DNA of 64,000 nucleotides from JAHOYW01 sp963664605 (GTDB lineage Bacteria; Verrucomicrobiota; Lentisphaeria; Victivallales; Victivallaceae). A model generated the notes under the pieces. The model saw nothing but the letters and a program-made list of their open reading frames with translations. It was not told the origin of the DNA and made no database searches. The DNA is taken from NCBI GenBank assembly GCA_963664605.1, contig OY761536.1:3534001-3598000 (forward strand). Reading direction: 5' to 3'. The position numbers and the translations under genes were made by a program. Shown here piece after piece: positions 16,622 to 24,887 of the stretch (the first letter of the stretch is position 1; the number at the start of each line of letters is the position of its first letter).

Positions 16622-16677
16622 AATAAACTGCTCTCTTTTCAATTATCAGTTATCAACCACGCAGAGCGTGGTTGTCA

Positions 16678-17679
16678 TTATAATTTATACCAGCAGCGGC
16701 AATAGTGTTCATCACCTATCTTCTGCCATTCCGGTACCTTGGTTTTGCATATCTCCTGCTTATCAGCCGGGAGGGAACTGCAATGCTCACATCTTCCGTA
16801 AAAGCGGCATCCCACGGGGTAATTTGCCGGGCTCGGCACATTACCGGGAATCGTCTGCAATTCCTGTCCTTCGCGCCCCGGTTTCGGTACAGCATTAAGC
16901 AAGGCACGAGTATAAGGATGGCTGGCTTTCGCAAATATTTTTTCCCCGGGCGCAGCCTCAACCGTATGCCCGGCATACATAACCACCACCCGGTCAGCCA
17001 TCTGTGAAACAATCCCCAGATTATGAGTCACCAGCAGAATAGTCATTGAACGCTTATCCCTTATTTCTCTCAAAAGCTCAAGTATCTGGGCCTGGATAGT
17101 AACATCAAGCGCGGTCGTCGGTTCATCAGCAATCAGCAGTTCCGGTTCGCAGACAAGAGCCATGGCAATCATCACCCGCTGCTGCATACCGCCGCTTAAC
17201 TCATGCGGATAAGAGTTTATTCTGGTCTCAGGAGCCGGAATACCGACCCGGCGGAGTTGTTCGATAACTTCATTTTTCACATCACTTACTTCAGGACGAT
17301 GCAGCATAACAGCCTCGGCAATCTGATCTCCGATCCGGTAAACAGGATTCAAGGTCACAGACGGCTCCTGAAATATATAAGCTATGCCGCCGCCGCGGAT
17401 TTTACGCAGTTGACGGCTGGATATTGTCAGAGGATTGCAGATATCCCCGCGATGCCTGAATTTTACGGAAGTACAACTATAACGCGCAGGCGGGGACGGC
17501 AGAAGTCTGGTCAGAGCCATGCAGGTAACGCTTTTCCCGCAGCCACTCTCGCCGACAAGAGCCATTATTTCGCCGCGTTTCATCTCAAAAGAAACATTAC
17601 TGACAACAGGAATCCACTTATCAGCGTTTTTGAAATCGATTGATAAATCTTCTACATCCAGTAATTTCATTAATTTCAT
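16678..17679 (-). CDS. Oligopeptide/dipeptide ABC transporter ATP-binding protein (DppD/OppD type)
   Basis: 333 residues. Walker A GESGCGKS (43-50), signature LSGGMQQRVMIAMAL (161-175), Walker B LLIADEPTTALD (181-192) and the H-loop VTHNLG are intact. The C-terminal region YPVGCRFYGRCEHC with its four cysteines is the oligopeptide transporter C-terminal domain that can carry an iron-sulfur cluster. Such ATPases work with two permeases and a periplasmic binding protein, none of which is encoded beside it. It is thus an orphan here and may serve a transporter encoded elsewhere. Confidence 0.92.
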   Translation of the reverse strand: MKLMKLLDVEDLSIDFKNADKWIPVVSNVSFEMKRGEIMALVGESGCGKSVTCMALTRLLPSPPARYSCTSVKFRHRGDICNPLTISSRQLRKIRGGGIAYIFQEPSVTLNPVYRIGDQIAEAVMLHRPEVSDVKNEVIEQLRRVGIPAPETRINSYPHELSGGMQQRVMIAMALVCEPELLIADEPTTALDVTIQAQILELLREIRDKRSMTILLVTHNLGIVSQMADRVVVMYAGHTVEAAPGEKIFAKASHPYTRALLNAVPKPGREGQELQTIPGNVPSPANYPVGCRFYGRCEHCSSLPADKQEICKTKVPEWQKIGDEHYCRCWYKL

Positions 17680-17862
17680 CTATATAACATGTTTAAATAA
17701 GTCTTCTCTTTTAATATAATGAGGCAATTGTAAAAGTCCAACTCAAACATAACTTTCCCAGTTCCCCCTGATAAATTATATCATATAACCTGCAACATGC
17801 TTACTGTTTCCTGTTCAAATTTAAAAAAAATAAGAAAAAATCGATAATTTTCTCAAAAACAG
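17680..17862. other. Non-coding A+T-rich stretch
   Basis: First part of the 486-bp gap between the ABC ATPase gene and the Gfo/Idh gene. No open frame or repeat seen. The rest of the gap holds the candidate small RNA and the oxidoreductase terminator. Confidence 0.5.
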
Positions 17863-17891
17863 TTGCTTTTTTACGCTTCTTCCTGTATACT
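17863..17891 (+). promoter_or_regulatory. Sigma-70-type promoter of candidate small RNA
   Basis: TTGCTT (17863-17868) and TATACT (17886-17891) with a 17-bp spacer. The palindrome TTAAGTT-acactt-AACTTAA (17897-17916) covers the expected start point and could be an operator or the first hairpin of the transcript. Confidence 0.6.
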
Positions 17892-17897
17892 TAAATT

Positions 17898-18102
17898 TAA
17901 GTTACACTTAACTTAATAAGCAAAGGCTTTTAAGTGAGAGCGAGTATGAAGGAGGAGAAACCATTAAGTTTTTATTATTTATCATTTTGAGGAGAATGAT
18001 AAATAATTCTATGTGAACTTACTTTCATGTAAGTTTAGTTGTCATTCTGCAGGTCACGTTTACTAAGAGCGTCCCTGCAGAACGGCAACTTTTTTATTTT
18101 TT
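17898..18102 (+). ncRNA. Candidate structured small RNA
   Basis: About 205 nt between a good promoter and a strong intrinsic terminator, in a gap flanked on both sides by minus-strand genes. Predicted hairpins: a perfect 12-bp stem TTATTTATCATT / AATGATAAATAA (17975-18006) whose 8-nt loop TTGAGGAG exposes a Shine-Dalgarno-like GAGGAG; AACTTAC-tttcat-GTAAGTT (18016-18035); and the terminator stem TTCTGCAGG / CCTGCAGAA (18045-18053, 18074-18082) extended by GTTG/CAAC and followed by TTTTTTATTTTTT. A 14-codon frame (ATG 17946, MKEEKPLSFYYLSF) ends inside hairpin 2, so it may instead encode a small peptide. It does not resemble tmRNA, 6S, SRP or RNase P RNA. Confidence 0.5.
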
Positions 18103-18117
18103 ACAGAAAGTATAAAT

Positions 18118-18151
18118 AAAAAACGGGCCAAGCAATTGCCGGGCCCGTTTT
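18118..18151 (-). terminator. Intrinsic terminator of the Gfo/Idh gene
   Basis: Stem AAACGGGCC (18121-18129) with GGCCCGTTT (18142-18150) around a 12-nt loop. On the minus strand it is followed by TTTTTT, 15 bp after the oxidoreductase stop codon. Confidence 0.85.
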
Positions 18152-18165
18152 ACATTTTAATGTTT

Positions 18166-19485
18166 TTATTTGATATCCACTAAATCTTTAACTATAACCG
18201 GCATGCCTGTCACCATTGATTTATTGGCGGCAATACCAGTAAGAATAGACATCGCTCCATCAACATAACCGGCCGCATGCCCTAACGGGTCATCAGCAGC
18301 TCCTTTAAAAACATGTCCGAGAAGACGGATGTCCCCACCGCCATGGCCGCCTTTGTCGCTCTGTTCATATTCAATGACCTGCGGTTTGCCCCAGTGCGCC
18401 TGGAAGATGATTTCAGGAACCATTTCCTTCTTCTCGCCTTCAAGCTCACGCATTCCAGGCTGGTTAAAGTCTTCATGGTCGCCGCTGACATATGATTTCT
18501 CAACGACATTAAATTCCAGACGGCCTTTTGTACCGTTGAAACAAACCCGGTAACCTTCCCACGGACTGTGCGCATTCAGCGAATAAGTCATTACTGTTTT
18601 ATTCGCATATCTGACCATGACACCCATATTATCTTCAATGCTGATGCCATCTCCGAAAACACTCTGGTCGCGGTAATAGTTGTCTTCATGCTCAGCATTA
18701 TAATACAGGCCAAGCAAACGTTCATCTTTTTCCGTAACTTTTAATGCGAAAGGGTCTTTTTTAGCGACTTCACTGCCGCGTGCACGTGCGTAAAATTCAG
18801 TAACCCCACGTTTTTCAGCGTTTTCCTTACCGTAAAACTTCAAGTCACCCATGGCAAAAACGATTTCAGGTTTTGAATCAATCCACCAGTTAATCAAATC
18901 AAAATGATGAGTAGCTTTGTGAACCATCAAGCCGCCGCTGTTGCGTTTATCCCGATGCCAGCGCCTGAAGTAATCTGCGCCGTGGTTAGTATCCAGCAGC
19001 CATTCAAAATGAACACTTGTAACCTCACCAATCATGCCGTTTTTAATAATTTCCTTGATTTTTGTGTTACGCGGGGAATAACGGTAGTTGAAAGTTACAA
19101 CCAGGTCGCGTCCAGTTTTATTCTTGGTATCAATAATCTGCTGACATTTTTCAGCATCAACAGTCATTGGTTTTTCAGAAATAACATCACACCCAAGTTC
19201 CATAGCGCGGCATATGTATTTGTGATGCGTCCTGTCCATGGTCGTTACGATAACCCGCTGCGGTTTTTCAATTTCAATCATTTTATCGAAATCAGCAGCC
19301 TTGTAAGTCTTTACATCAACGCCACCGTTATCCTTGATGTATTTCTTCCAATAATCCATACGGGTCTGGTTAGTGTCACACAAGGCTACAAGTTCGCCGC
19401 AATCCTTAAAATCCTCGATCAAACCGTTGATAAACATTGCACAACGGCCGCCGGTTCCGACTAAAACATACTTTTTCTTTGACAT
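18166..19485 (-). CDS. Gfo/Idh/MocA family oxidoreductase
   Basis: 439 residues. An N-terminal Rossmann fold with the dinucleotide loop VLVGTGGRCAMF and the family's EKP motif (SEKPMTVDAEKCQQI, near 118) precedes a C-terminal alpha/beta domain with GGLMVHKATHHFDLINWW (near 190), which contributes the substrate-side histidines. These NAD(P)-dependent enzymes oxidise or reduce sugars, inositols and sugar acids. The length and the HKATHHFD motif match a group common in Lentisphaerota and Planctomycetes; exact substrate unknown. It follows the LacI regulator by 22 bp and ends at its own terminator, so the two form a self-contained regulated unit. Confidence 0.9.
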   Translation of the reverse strand: MSKKKYVLVGTGGRCAMFINGLIEDFKDCGELVALCDTNQTRMDYWKKYIKDNGGVDVKTYKAADFDKMIEIEKPQRVIVTTMDRTHHKYICRAMELGCDVISEKPMTVDAEKCQQIIDTKNKTGRDLVVTFNYRYSPRNTKIKEIIKNGMIGEVTSVHFEWLLDTNHGADYFRRWHRDKRNSGGLMVHKATHHFDLINWWIDSKPEIVFAMGDLKFYGKENAEKRGVTEFYARARGSEVAKKDPFALKVTEKDERLLGLYYNAEHEDNYYRDQSVFGDGISIEDNMGVMVRYANKTVMTYSLNAHSPWEGYRVCFNGTKGRLEFNVVEKSYVSGDHEDFNQPGMRELEGEKKEMVPEIIFQAHWGKPQVIEYEQSDKGGHGGGDIRLLGHVFKGAADDPLGHAAGYVDGAMSILTGIAANKSMVTGMPVIVKDLVDIK

Positions 19486-19507
19486 GATTTTACCTCAAAT
19501 CATTTAG

Positions 19508-20461
19508 TTAAACACTTTCTCGATTTATAAATTTAGTTGAGAAAACAAAATCTTCGCCATCTTTGACGTTTTGTTCTATCAACTCAATTATCTTATTATT
19601 AATTTCCTCTATAGGATGAGCAACCGTACTCAAAGCCGGACAAGACTGAATTCCAAAAGGATCATCGTCAAAACCAATAACAGAAATATCCTCCGGTATT
19701 TTTATGCCGTTTTTCCAGGCATATTTCAGAAATCCAAGCGCCATACGGTCAGTATCGAAAAAGACCGCGTCCGCTCCGCTTGCCATGAGTTTATCTCCAA
19801 CCGCAAAACCGTCCTCAAAGTTGGATTTAGCCTCAAGATAAAGAAAATCCATCTTTTTCTTGTTTGGCAGTTCTTTAAAAGCTTTTCTCAGTCCAAGCTC
19901 CCTCGTGGCAATATCACCGCAACGCGCAAGTTTTTTCCGGTTGTTTTTTGCTAAATGCAAAATACCATCCTTGATTCCGGTTGAACGATCTATTAAAAGC
20001 CGACTGCATACAGCAGTATCAATATTATTGTCAATCAGGATAAAATGCTGGGGCATCTTTTCAAATTCTCTTAATACTTCCGGCTTCAAATACCCCAAAA
20101 CAATAATGTAATTTACAAATCCCGACCATTCCCGAAACATTTGAGATGCTGTTTCCACATCCTGAGGCCCCATACTCAATAGAGGGAAATAATCATGTTC
20201 TTCAAGTTTCTGAACCAAGTCATACATCTTTCTCAGATTTACATTGTTTGTCAAACTTCCGCTTAAAATCCCGACAAAATTACTGCGCTGCAAACGTAGA
20301 TTGCGGGCTGCTATATTTGGAGTATAACCTAATTTTGAAGCCAGTTTCAGTATTTCAGCACGCTTCTCTTTTCCTATGCCGCTTTGCCCCTTAAGGGCAC
20401 GATTCACCGAACGGATCGAAGTATTCGCCTTCTCAGCTAATTCTTTTAAAGTTATCGACAT
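19508..20461 (-). CDS. LacI family transcriptional regulator
   Basis: 317 residues. The N-terminal helix-turn-helix and hinge read SITLKELAEKANTSIRSVNRALKGQSGIGKEKRAEI...LGYTPNIAARNLR, followed by a periplasmic-binding-protein-like sensor domain (GILSGSLTNNV ... ISVIGFDDDPFG). LacI proteins repress catabolic genes until a sugar binds. Two perfect 12-bp palindromes sit in its own promoter, so it very likely controls itself and the oxidoreductase downstream. It is shorter than many LacI members (about 330-340) but has all the parts. Confidence 0.93.
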   Translation of the reverse strand: MSITLKELAEKANTSIRSVNRALKGQSGIGKEKRAEILKLASKLGYTPNIAARNLRLQRSNFVGILSGSLTNNVNLRKMYDLVQKLEEHDYFPLLSMGPQDVETASQMFREWSGFVNYIIVLGYLKPEVLREFEKMPQHFILIDNNIDTAVCSRLLIDRSTGIKDGILHLAKNNRKKLARCGDIATRELGLRKAFKELPNKKKMDFLYLEAKSNFEDGFAVGDKLMASGADAVFFDTDRMALGFLKYAWKNGIKIPEDISVIGFDDDPFGIQSCPALSTVAHPIEEINNKIIELIEQNVKDGEDFVFSTKFINRESV

Positions 20462-20573
20462 AAAGTTTTAAGAGTTAAAAGTTAAGTAAAATATAATAAT
20501 TATTCAGAAGAATCATTCTGTAATTTTTTCTTATTCTTTATTTTTTCATTAAAATGTTCAATCTTCCAAAAGA

Positions 20574-20618
20574 GCCAACGTTGGCGTATATTATACATGC
20601 CAACGTTGGCGTTGTCAA
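20574..20618 (-). promoter_or_regulatory. Consensus promoter with two LacI-type operators
   Basis: On the minus strand, TTGACA (20613-20618) and TATAAT (20590-20595) are both perfect consensus with a 17-bp spacer. Two identical palindromes GCCAACGTTGGC lie at 20599-20610 (inside the spacer) and 20574-20585 (just beyond the -10 box), 25 bp centre to centre. The central CG dyad is the LacI-family hallmark. The second operator covers the expected transcription start. Confidence 0.9.
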
Positions 20619-20724
20619 CAGCCATCATATTTTTTTTAGCAAAAAAGTGATATTATTTTTGAGTTAAACTTGAATAGTTGTTGATTTACCTATAATATAA
20701 GTTTGTAAATAAGGAGATTTGATA

Positions 20725-21048
20725 ATGTCTTTGAAAAAAATAGAAGCAATAGAAAAAAAGATAGAAGCGACATCCCAGATAGATGCTAAAATAAAGAAAG
20801 ATTTACTTGATCTGATGCACAGCTTAAAAGTCGAGCTGAAGGAAATCCATCCGGAAACCGCACACAATATAGCTGATAAAACTAATATTTCAGCCGAAAA
20901 AATCCTGAGTTCAGGTAACAAAAAAAATGAATTGCAGAAAGACATAGACAATTTACAGGAGACTGTTGGCGAATTTGAAGCTTCACACCCTAAACTTGTT
21001 CAAGTAGTAAATCGTTTCTGTATGATGCTGTCTGATATCGGCATCTAA
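20725..21048 (+). CDS. DUF4404 family protein
   Basis: 107 residues from ATG 20725, eight bases after AAGGAG. The sequence is highly charged and helical, and ends with the DUF4404 signature FEASHPKLVQVVNRFCMMLSDIGI. Function of the family is unknown; it is small, soluble and probably forms a coiled coil. It lies 38 bp before the Tim44-like gene and may be co-transcribed with it. Confidence 0.8.
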   Translation: MSLKKIEAIEKKIEATSQIDAKIKKDLLDLMHSLKVELKEIHPETAHNIADKTNISAEKILSSGNKKNELQKDIDNLQETVGEFEASHPKLVQVVNRFCMMLSDIGI

Positions 21049-21086
21049 CAAAACTTTATTCGCAATCATCAAAAAAGGAGGCTGTC

Positions 21087-23075
21087 GTGTTTAATTTCCT
21101 AAAACGTAATCGTAAGCTTTTCCTTCTCATCATCAGTTTATTAGTGTTGGTTATCTGTGAAACCGTAATGGCGCGCGCCGGCGGAGGTGGCGGCTTCGGT
21201 GGCGGTGGCGGTGGCGGTGGCGGTGGCGGAGGTTTCAGCGGCGGAGGCTTTAGCGGAGGCGGCAGTTTCAGCGGCAGCGGCTTCAGAAGTAGCGGCGGCA
21301 GTGGAAGCGGTGGTAGTGGAGTTTTGCTTTTCATGCTGATTTTCCGGTATCCCTATATCAGTATTCCAATAATTCTAGTTATTATATTTCTTTCCATGCT
21401 TGGCAGTAAAGAAGTTAATTATAAACGTCAGAATTCTCGCATAAGACGCGGTTTAATGCGTCAGAAACCAGGTGCAATGGATAAAGCGATGGAAGGATTG
21501 CTCAAAAATGACCCTGACTTCAGTATTGAAGGGTTATGTGAGCGTATCCGCAAGGCTTTTCTTCTTATTCAGGACGCCTGGTCAGATATGGATATGAAAA
21601 AAGCCAGAGCTTTTATTTCTGATGGTATTTTTGAGCGTTTCTCCCTACAGTTGAAAATATATGAAGCATCAAAAATCAGAAACATTATGTCAGATATTAA
21701 AGTTATGAATAGTGAAATAGTTTCCATATCAAGTAATAAATTCTTTGACTCCGTTGATGTTAGAATTACCGCAAGTGCGGTTGACCGTTTCATAAATACT
21801 GATAATGACTCCTGCATCCAAGGCAGTTCAAGCCCTGAAACTTTTGTCGAATACTGGACTTTACTGCGGCGCCCCGGCGCCAAAACTAAAACCGAACCTG
21901 GTCTACTGGAGAACTGCTGCCCGAACTGTGGAACCCCACTTGAACTACTGGATAAAACGGAATGTCCATCCTGCAAAGCCATCGTCAATTCCGGTGAATA
22001 TGACTGGGTTTTGACCGAAATAACTCAGGAATCAGAATATTCTGTCAGGCCGCCTCGTACTATTCCCGGACTAGCAAAAATATCTCAGGCTGATCCCGCG
22101 TTCAATGTCAGTCACATCGAAGACCGCGCCTCTGTTATATTCTTCCGTCATATTGCGGCACAATACTTTGGGGATGCCAAATATCTGGTAAAACTGGCTG
22201 CCCGGGAATATCTGCACACAAACCGGGATGATTTTATAACGCTTCCCGACGGCAAGCACCGCTTTTTTGCTGATGTCGCAGTTGGATGCGTCGAATTGAT
22301 CGAAGCCACTTCAGTAGAAAATGCTAATAATGATTTTTTAAGGATTCTAATCCGTTGGTCAGGACACAAAGTAACCGCAAAAGTTCCGGGTTTCCTGGCT
22401 CCTGATTTTGACGCATCGCGTTTGTATCAGCATGAAATGATCCTTGAACGTCAAAAAGGTGTGAAATCATCGGATAAAAACATCCTCAGCAGCGTTCACT
22501 GCCCGAACTGCGGCGCTCCGGAAGTAAACAGCAGCAAACCCTGTTGTGAATATTGCCAGACTCCGCTAAATGACGGCAGCCGGGACTGGGTTCTGCATGA
22601 TATCCGTATTTTCTCCGGCTTCCCGGCGATGAATGAAACTGAAGAATCGATTTATGTAAACAATATTGAGTTACCCGGCGGGGCAATCATTCCAGATCCG
22701 GACGGAGAACTTCTCATTTCAGGAGCTGTCGCTATGATGCTGGTTGACGGCAACATAGATCCAGCCGAACGCGCATTGCTCACGGAATTCTCAGAAGCCA
22801 GAAATATATCCCCGGCACGTCTTGAATTAATTATAAAATCTGTTAGTGACGGCACAATGGTTCCGGAGCTTCCTGATGACCCGCCATTATGTGTTGCATA
22901 TATCGAAGCTATGGCGACAATGTGTCTTGCAGACGGAAAAATAAGTCCGAAAGAAACAGAACTGCTTTACACCTTAGGTATAAAAATGGGGTTCGAAAAA
23001 GCTCAAGTGCGTGACTTTATAAAACAATTGAGGCATAACCTGCTGGAAAAACTGAAAAATAACAGTGAAAAGTAA
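21087..23075 (+). CDS. Tim44-like membrane protein with zinc ribbons and TerB-like domain
   Basis: 662 residues from GTG, preceded by AAAGGAGG. In order: signal or anchor helix (LFLLIISLLVLVICETVMA, 11-29), a long Gly/Ser-rich stretch (31-78), a second hydrophobic segment (79-104), a Tim44/calcium-channel-like domain (about 140-265), a zinc ribbon CPNC...CPSC (C278, C281, C293, C296), a second Tim44-like unit, a second ribbon CPNC...CEYC (near 473-492), and a helical TerB-like domain at the C-terminus (two copies of the MLVDGNIDPAE / MCLADGKISPKE type). Architecture suggests a membrane-tethered scaffold. The glycine stretch resembles that of TPM/YgcG-type proteins. Function unknown. Confidence 0.8.
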   Translation: MFNFLKRNRKLFLLIISLLVLVICETVMARAGGGGGFGGGGGGGGGGGGFSGGGFSGGGSFSGSGFRSSGGSGSGGSGVLLFMLIFRYPYISIPIILVIIFLSMLGSKEVNYKRQNSRIRRGLMRQKPGAMDKAMEGLLKNDPDFSIEGLCERIRKAFLLIQDAWSDMDMKKARAFISDGIFERFSLQLKIYEASKIRNIMSDIKVMNSEIVSISSNKFFDSVDVRITASAVDRFINTDNDSCIQGSSSPETFVEYWTLLRRPGAKTKTEPGLLENCCPNCGTPLELLDKTECPSCKAIVNSGEYDWVLTEITQESEYSVRPPRTIPGLAKISQADPAFNVSHIEDRASVIFFRHIAAQYFGDAKYLVKLAAREYLHTNRDDFITLPDGKHRFFADVAVGCVELIEATSVENANNDFLRILIRWSGHKVTAKVPGFLAPDFDASRLYQHEMILERQKGVKSSDKNILSSVHCPNCGAPEVNSSKPCCEYCQTPLNDGSRDWVLHDIRIFSGFPAMNETEESIYVNNIELPGGAIIPDPDGELLISGAVAMMLVDGNIDPAERALLTEFSEARNISPARLELIIKSVSDGTMVPELPDDPPLCVAYIEAMATMCLADGKISPKETELLYTLGIKMGFEKAQVRDFIKQLRHNLLEKLKNNSEK

Positions 23076-24015
23076 AAACGTTATTGTATTCCCTTCCGGA
23101 TTGGAGTTTCCACGTTTTTTCCCGGGGCCGATGGAAGGCATTATGACTCCATTATTTTGCCGGGCATTTCATCAACTGCACTTAACCGATGGCTGGATCA
23201 CCCCGTACTACCGTATTTCCACTGCTGTTCCCAAAGACTCAAAACTGAAAAAATTTATTCAGCCCTATTTGGAACACAATCTGCCAGTGATAGTCCAGTT
23301 AATGGGGATTGATGCCTGCTTACTGACAAAGGCGGCTGAACGCATGGTTTATCTAGGGGCCAAGGGCATTAATCTAAACTTTGCCTGTCCGAGCAAACAG
23401 GTCCTCAAAAGCCGTGCCGGCGGCGCACTGTTGAATGATATCCCATTAATGACAAAAATCCTCAAGTCCATTAAAAAAACTCTTCCGGAAACCTCTCTAA
23501 GCGTAAAAATACGTTGCGGTTTTGAAGATTGGCGGGAAAGCGAAAATATTATTCCTGCACTTATTGAATCTGCATCTTTGGATTTTATTGGAGTGCATTT
23601 CAGGACAGTAAAAGAAGGTTATTCAAACATTCCGGGAGGCACTGAACGCTTAAAAGAGATCGTACTTTTAGCTGATAAAATCCCGGTCATCGGCAGCGGG
23701 AATGTATTTTCAAATGAAGATGCAAAAAAGATGCTGAACTTTGGCTGTGCCGGCGCAATGGTTGCACGTGGAATGCTTCGTGATCCATTTTTTATCTATA
23801 ATCTGCAGCGCGCAACTCAAAATGCATTGTCTCCAGAAAAAGGACGACAGCTTTTTTTTGCAACCTTGCAGGAAATAGCCAGTAAAGATGAAAATTTATA
23901 CAGCCGGAAAAAATTTATTGAGTATGCAGCAATGATGTGGGGTCCTCACTCCAAGCAGTTTTCCACAATAAAACGACTGCAAGATAAGGATATGCTCAAT
24001 TTTAAATTATATTGA
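23065..24015 (+). CDS. tRNA-dihydrouridine synthase
   Basis: 316 residues, typical Dus length. The FMN TIM-barrel motifs are visible: PGPMEGIMTPLFCRAF at the start, GINLNFACPSKQVLKSRAGGALL with the catalytic cysteine (in NFACP where NFGCP is usual), KIRCGF, and the FMN phosphate site VIGSGNVFS ... GAMVARGML. It reduces uridines in the tRNA D-loop; the pattern is nearest to DusC or DusA-like enzymes but the subtype is uncertain. The GTG start lies 11 bp inside the end of the Tim44-like gene, which suggests coupling. Confidence 0.9.
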   Translation: MKSKNVIVFPSGLEFPRFFPGPMEGIMTPLFCRAFHQLHLTDGWITPYYRISTAVPKDSKLKKFIQPYLEHNLPVIVQLMGIDACLLTKAAERMVYLGAKGINLNFACPSKQVLKSRAGGALLNDIPLMTKILKSIKKTLPETSLSVKIRCGFEDWRESENIIPALIESASLDFIGVHFRTVKEGYSNIPGGTERLKEIVLLADKIPVIGSGNVFSNEDAKKMLNFGCAGAMVARGMLRDPFFIYNLQRATQNALSPEKGRQLFFATLQEIASKDENLYSRKKFIEYAAMMWGPHSKQFSTIKRLQDKDMLNFKLY

Positions 24016-24117
24016 ATATACGATAGATTCTTTTCAAAAAAAATTGAAGTATTTTCAGCTTGCCAATATATTTTTCTAGAAAAAAACAAAAAAAATAATT
24101 TTTCTGCTAAAAAAGTA

Positions 24118-24201
24118 TTGCATTTCATTTTTCTTTTTGCTATACTTAGATATAGGTAATAAAAAGGTTATGTTTAAGGATAAATCGGTTTTTAAACATA
24201 A
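24118..24201 (+). promoter_or_regulatory. Promoter and 5' UTR stem of pseudopilin gene
   Basis: TTGCAT (24118-24123) and TATACT (24141-24146) with a 17-bp spacer. The roughly 95-nt leader then contains a perfect 10-bp stem TTATGTTTAA (24168-24177) / TTAAACATAA (24192-24201) with a 14-nt loop. A 5' stem of this kind often protects abundant mRNAs from decay. Confidence 0.65.
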
Positions 24202-24248
24202 AGTCGTAAAAAAAAGATAGTTTTTTAATCTATAATAGGAGAAAAAAA

Positions 24249-24821
24249 ATGAAACGTAAATTCACACTCATCGAGCTCCTCGTCGTGATCGCAATCATCG
24301 CTATTCTCGCTGGAATGCTTTTACCGGCATTGAATCAAGCTCGTGAAAAAGCCCGTCGTATTTCCTGTACTTCTAACCTGAAACAGATCGGTCTGTCTAT
24401 GAAACAGTATTGCATGGACTATGCTGATAATTTCCCGGATGGTGACGCTACTGATACTGGTTTTGAGAAACTGCGTTCCTCTGATTATCTGACCGATTAC
24501 GGTGTATACAACTGTCCTTCTACTGTTACCACTAAAGGTACAGGCGATGAAGTAATCGTTCTTGATGGCAGTGATGGTGCAGAATGTGATTATGCTATCG
24601 CTTACGGTATGATGGAAGGTTCTTCCGACCGTTTCGGTAACGCTGATTCAGCTCTTTCTTGTGACCGTGGTGATGGTGGAAGTGCTGAGCATAACAGCGA
24701 AGCTACTAATCATAGTGAGTATGGTAACGTTCTGTTCTTAGACGGACACGTAAAAGGATTCCCAACTGCAGATTGGTTTGCCAACAGTGGTGTTAACCAA
24801 ACTATGACTCCTGCTCAATAA
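24249..24821 (+). CDS. Type II pseudopilin-like protein (prepilin N-terminal methylation domain)
   Basis: 190 residues. The N-terminus MKRKFTLIELLVVIAI is a short prepilin leader followed by the hydrophobic helix with the conserved Glu five residues after cleavage; the residue before the cleavage point is Lys, not the usual Gly. The mature part has NLKQIGLSMKQYCMDYADNFPDG and ends with GNVLFLDGHVKGF, the H-X9-DG type C-terminus frequent in PVC bacteria. Such proteins are exported and assembled by type II/IV machinery. Codon choice (CGT, GGT, GCT, CTG) looks like that of a highly expressed gene. AATAGGAG precedes the ATG, and a strong promoter and terminator enclose it as a single gene. Confidence 0.9.
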   Translation: MKRKFTLIELLVVIAIIAILAGMLLPALNQAREKARRISCTSNLKQIGLSMKQYCMDYADNFPDGDATDTGFEKLRSSDYLTDYGVYNCPSTVTTKGTGDEVIVLDGSDGAECDYAIAYGMMEGSSDRFGNADSALSCDRGDGGSAEHNSEATNHSEYGNVLFLDGHVKGFPTADWFANSGVNQTMTPAQ

Positions 24822-24847
24822 TAATTAAATCTTATGATTTAATGCTT

Positions 24848-24876
24848 AAAAAAGGAGACTTCGGTCTCCTTTTTTT
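24848..24876 (+). terminator. Intrinsic terminator of pseudopilin gene
   Basis: GGAGAC-TTCG-GTCTCC followed by TTTTTTT and preceded by A6: a textbook stable UUCG tetraloop terminator. It may also work for miaB from the opposite strand because of the A-run. Confidence 0.95.
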
Positions 24877-24887
24877 GTGCTTAAAAA

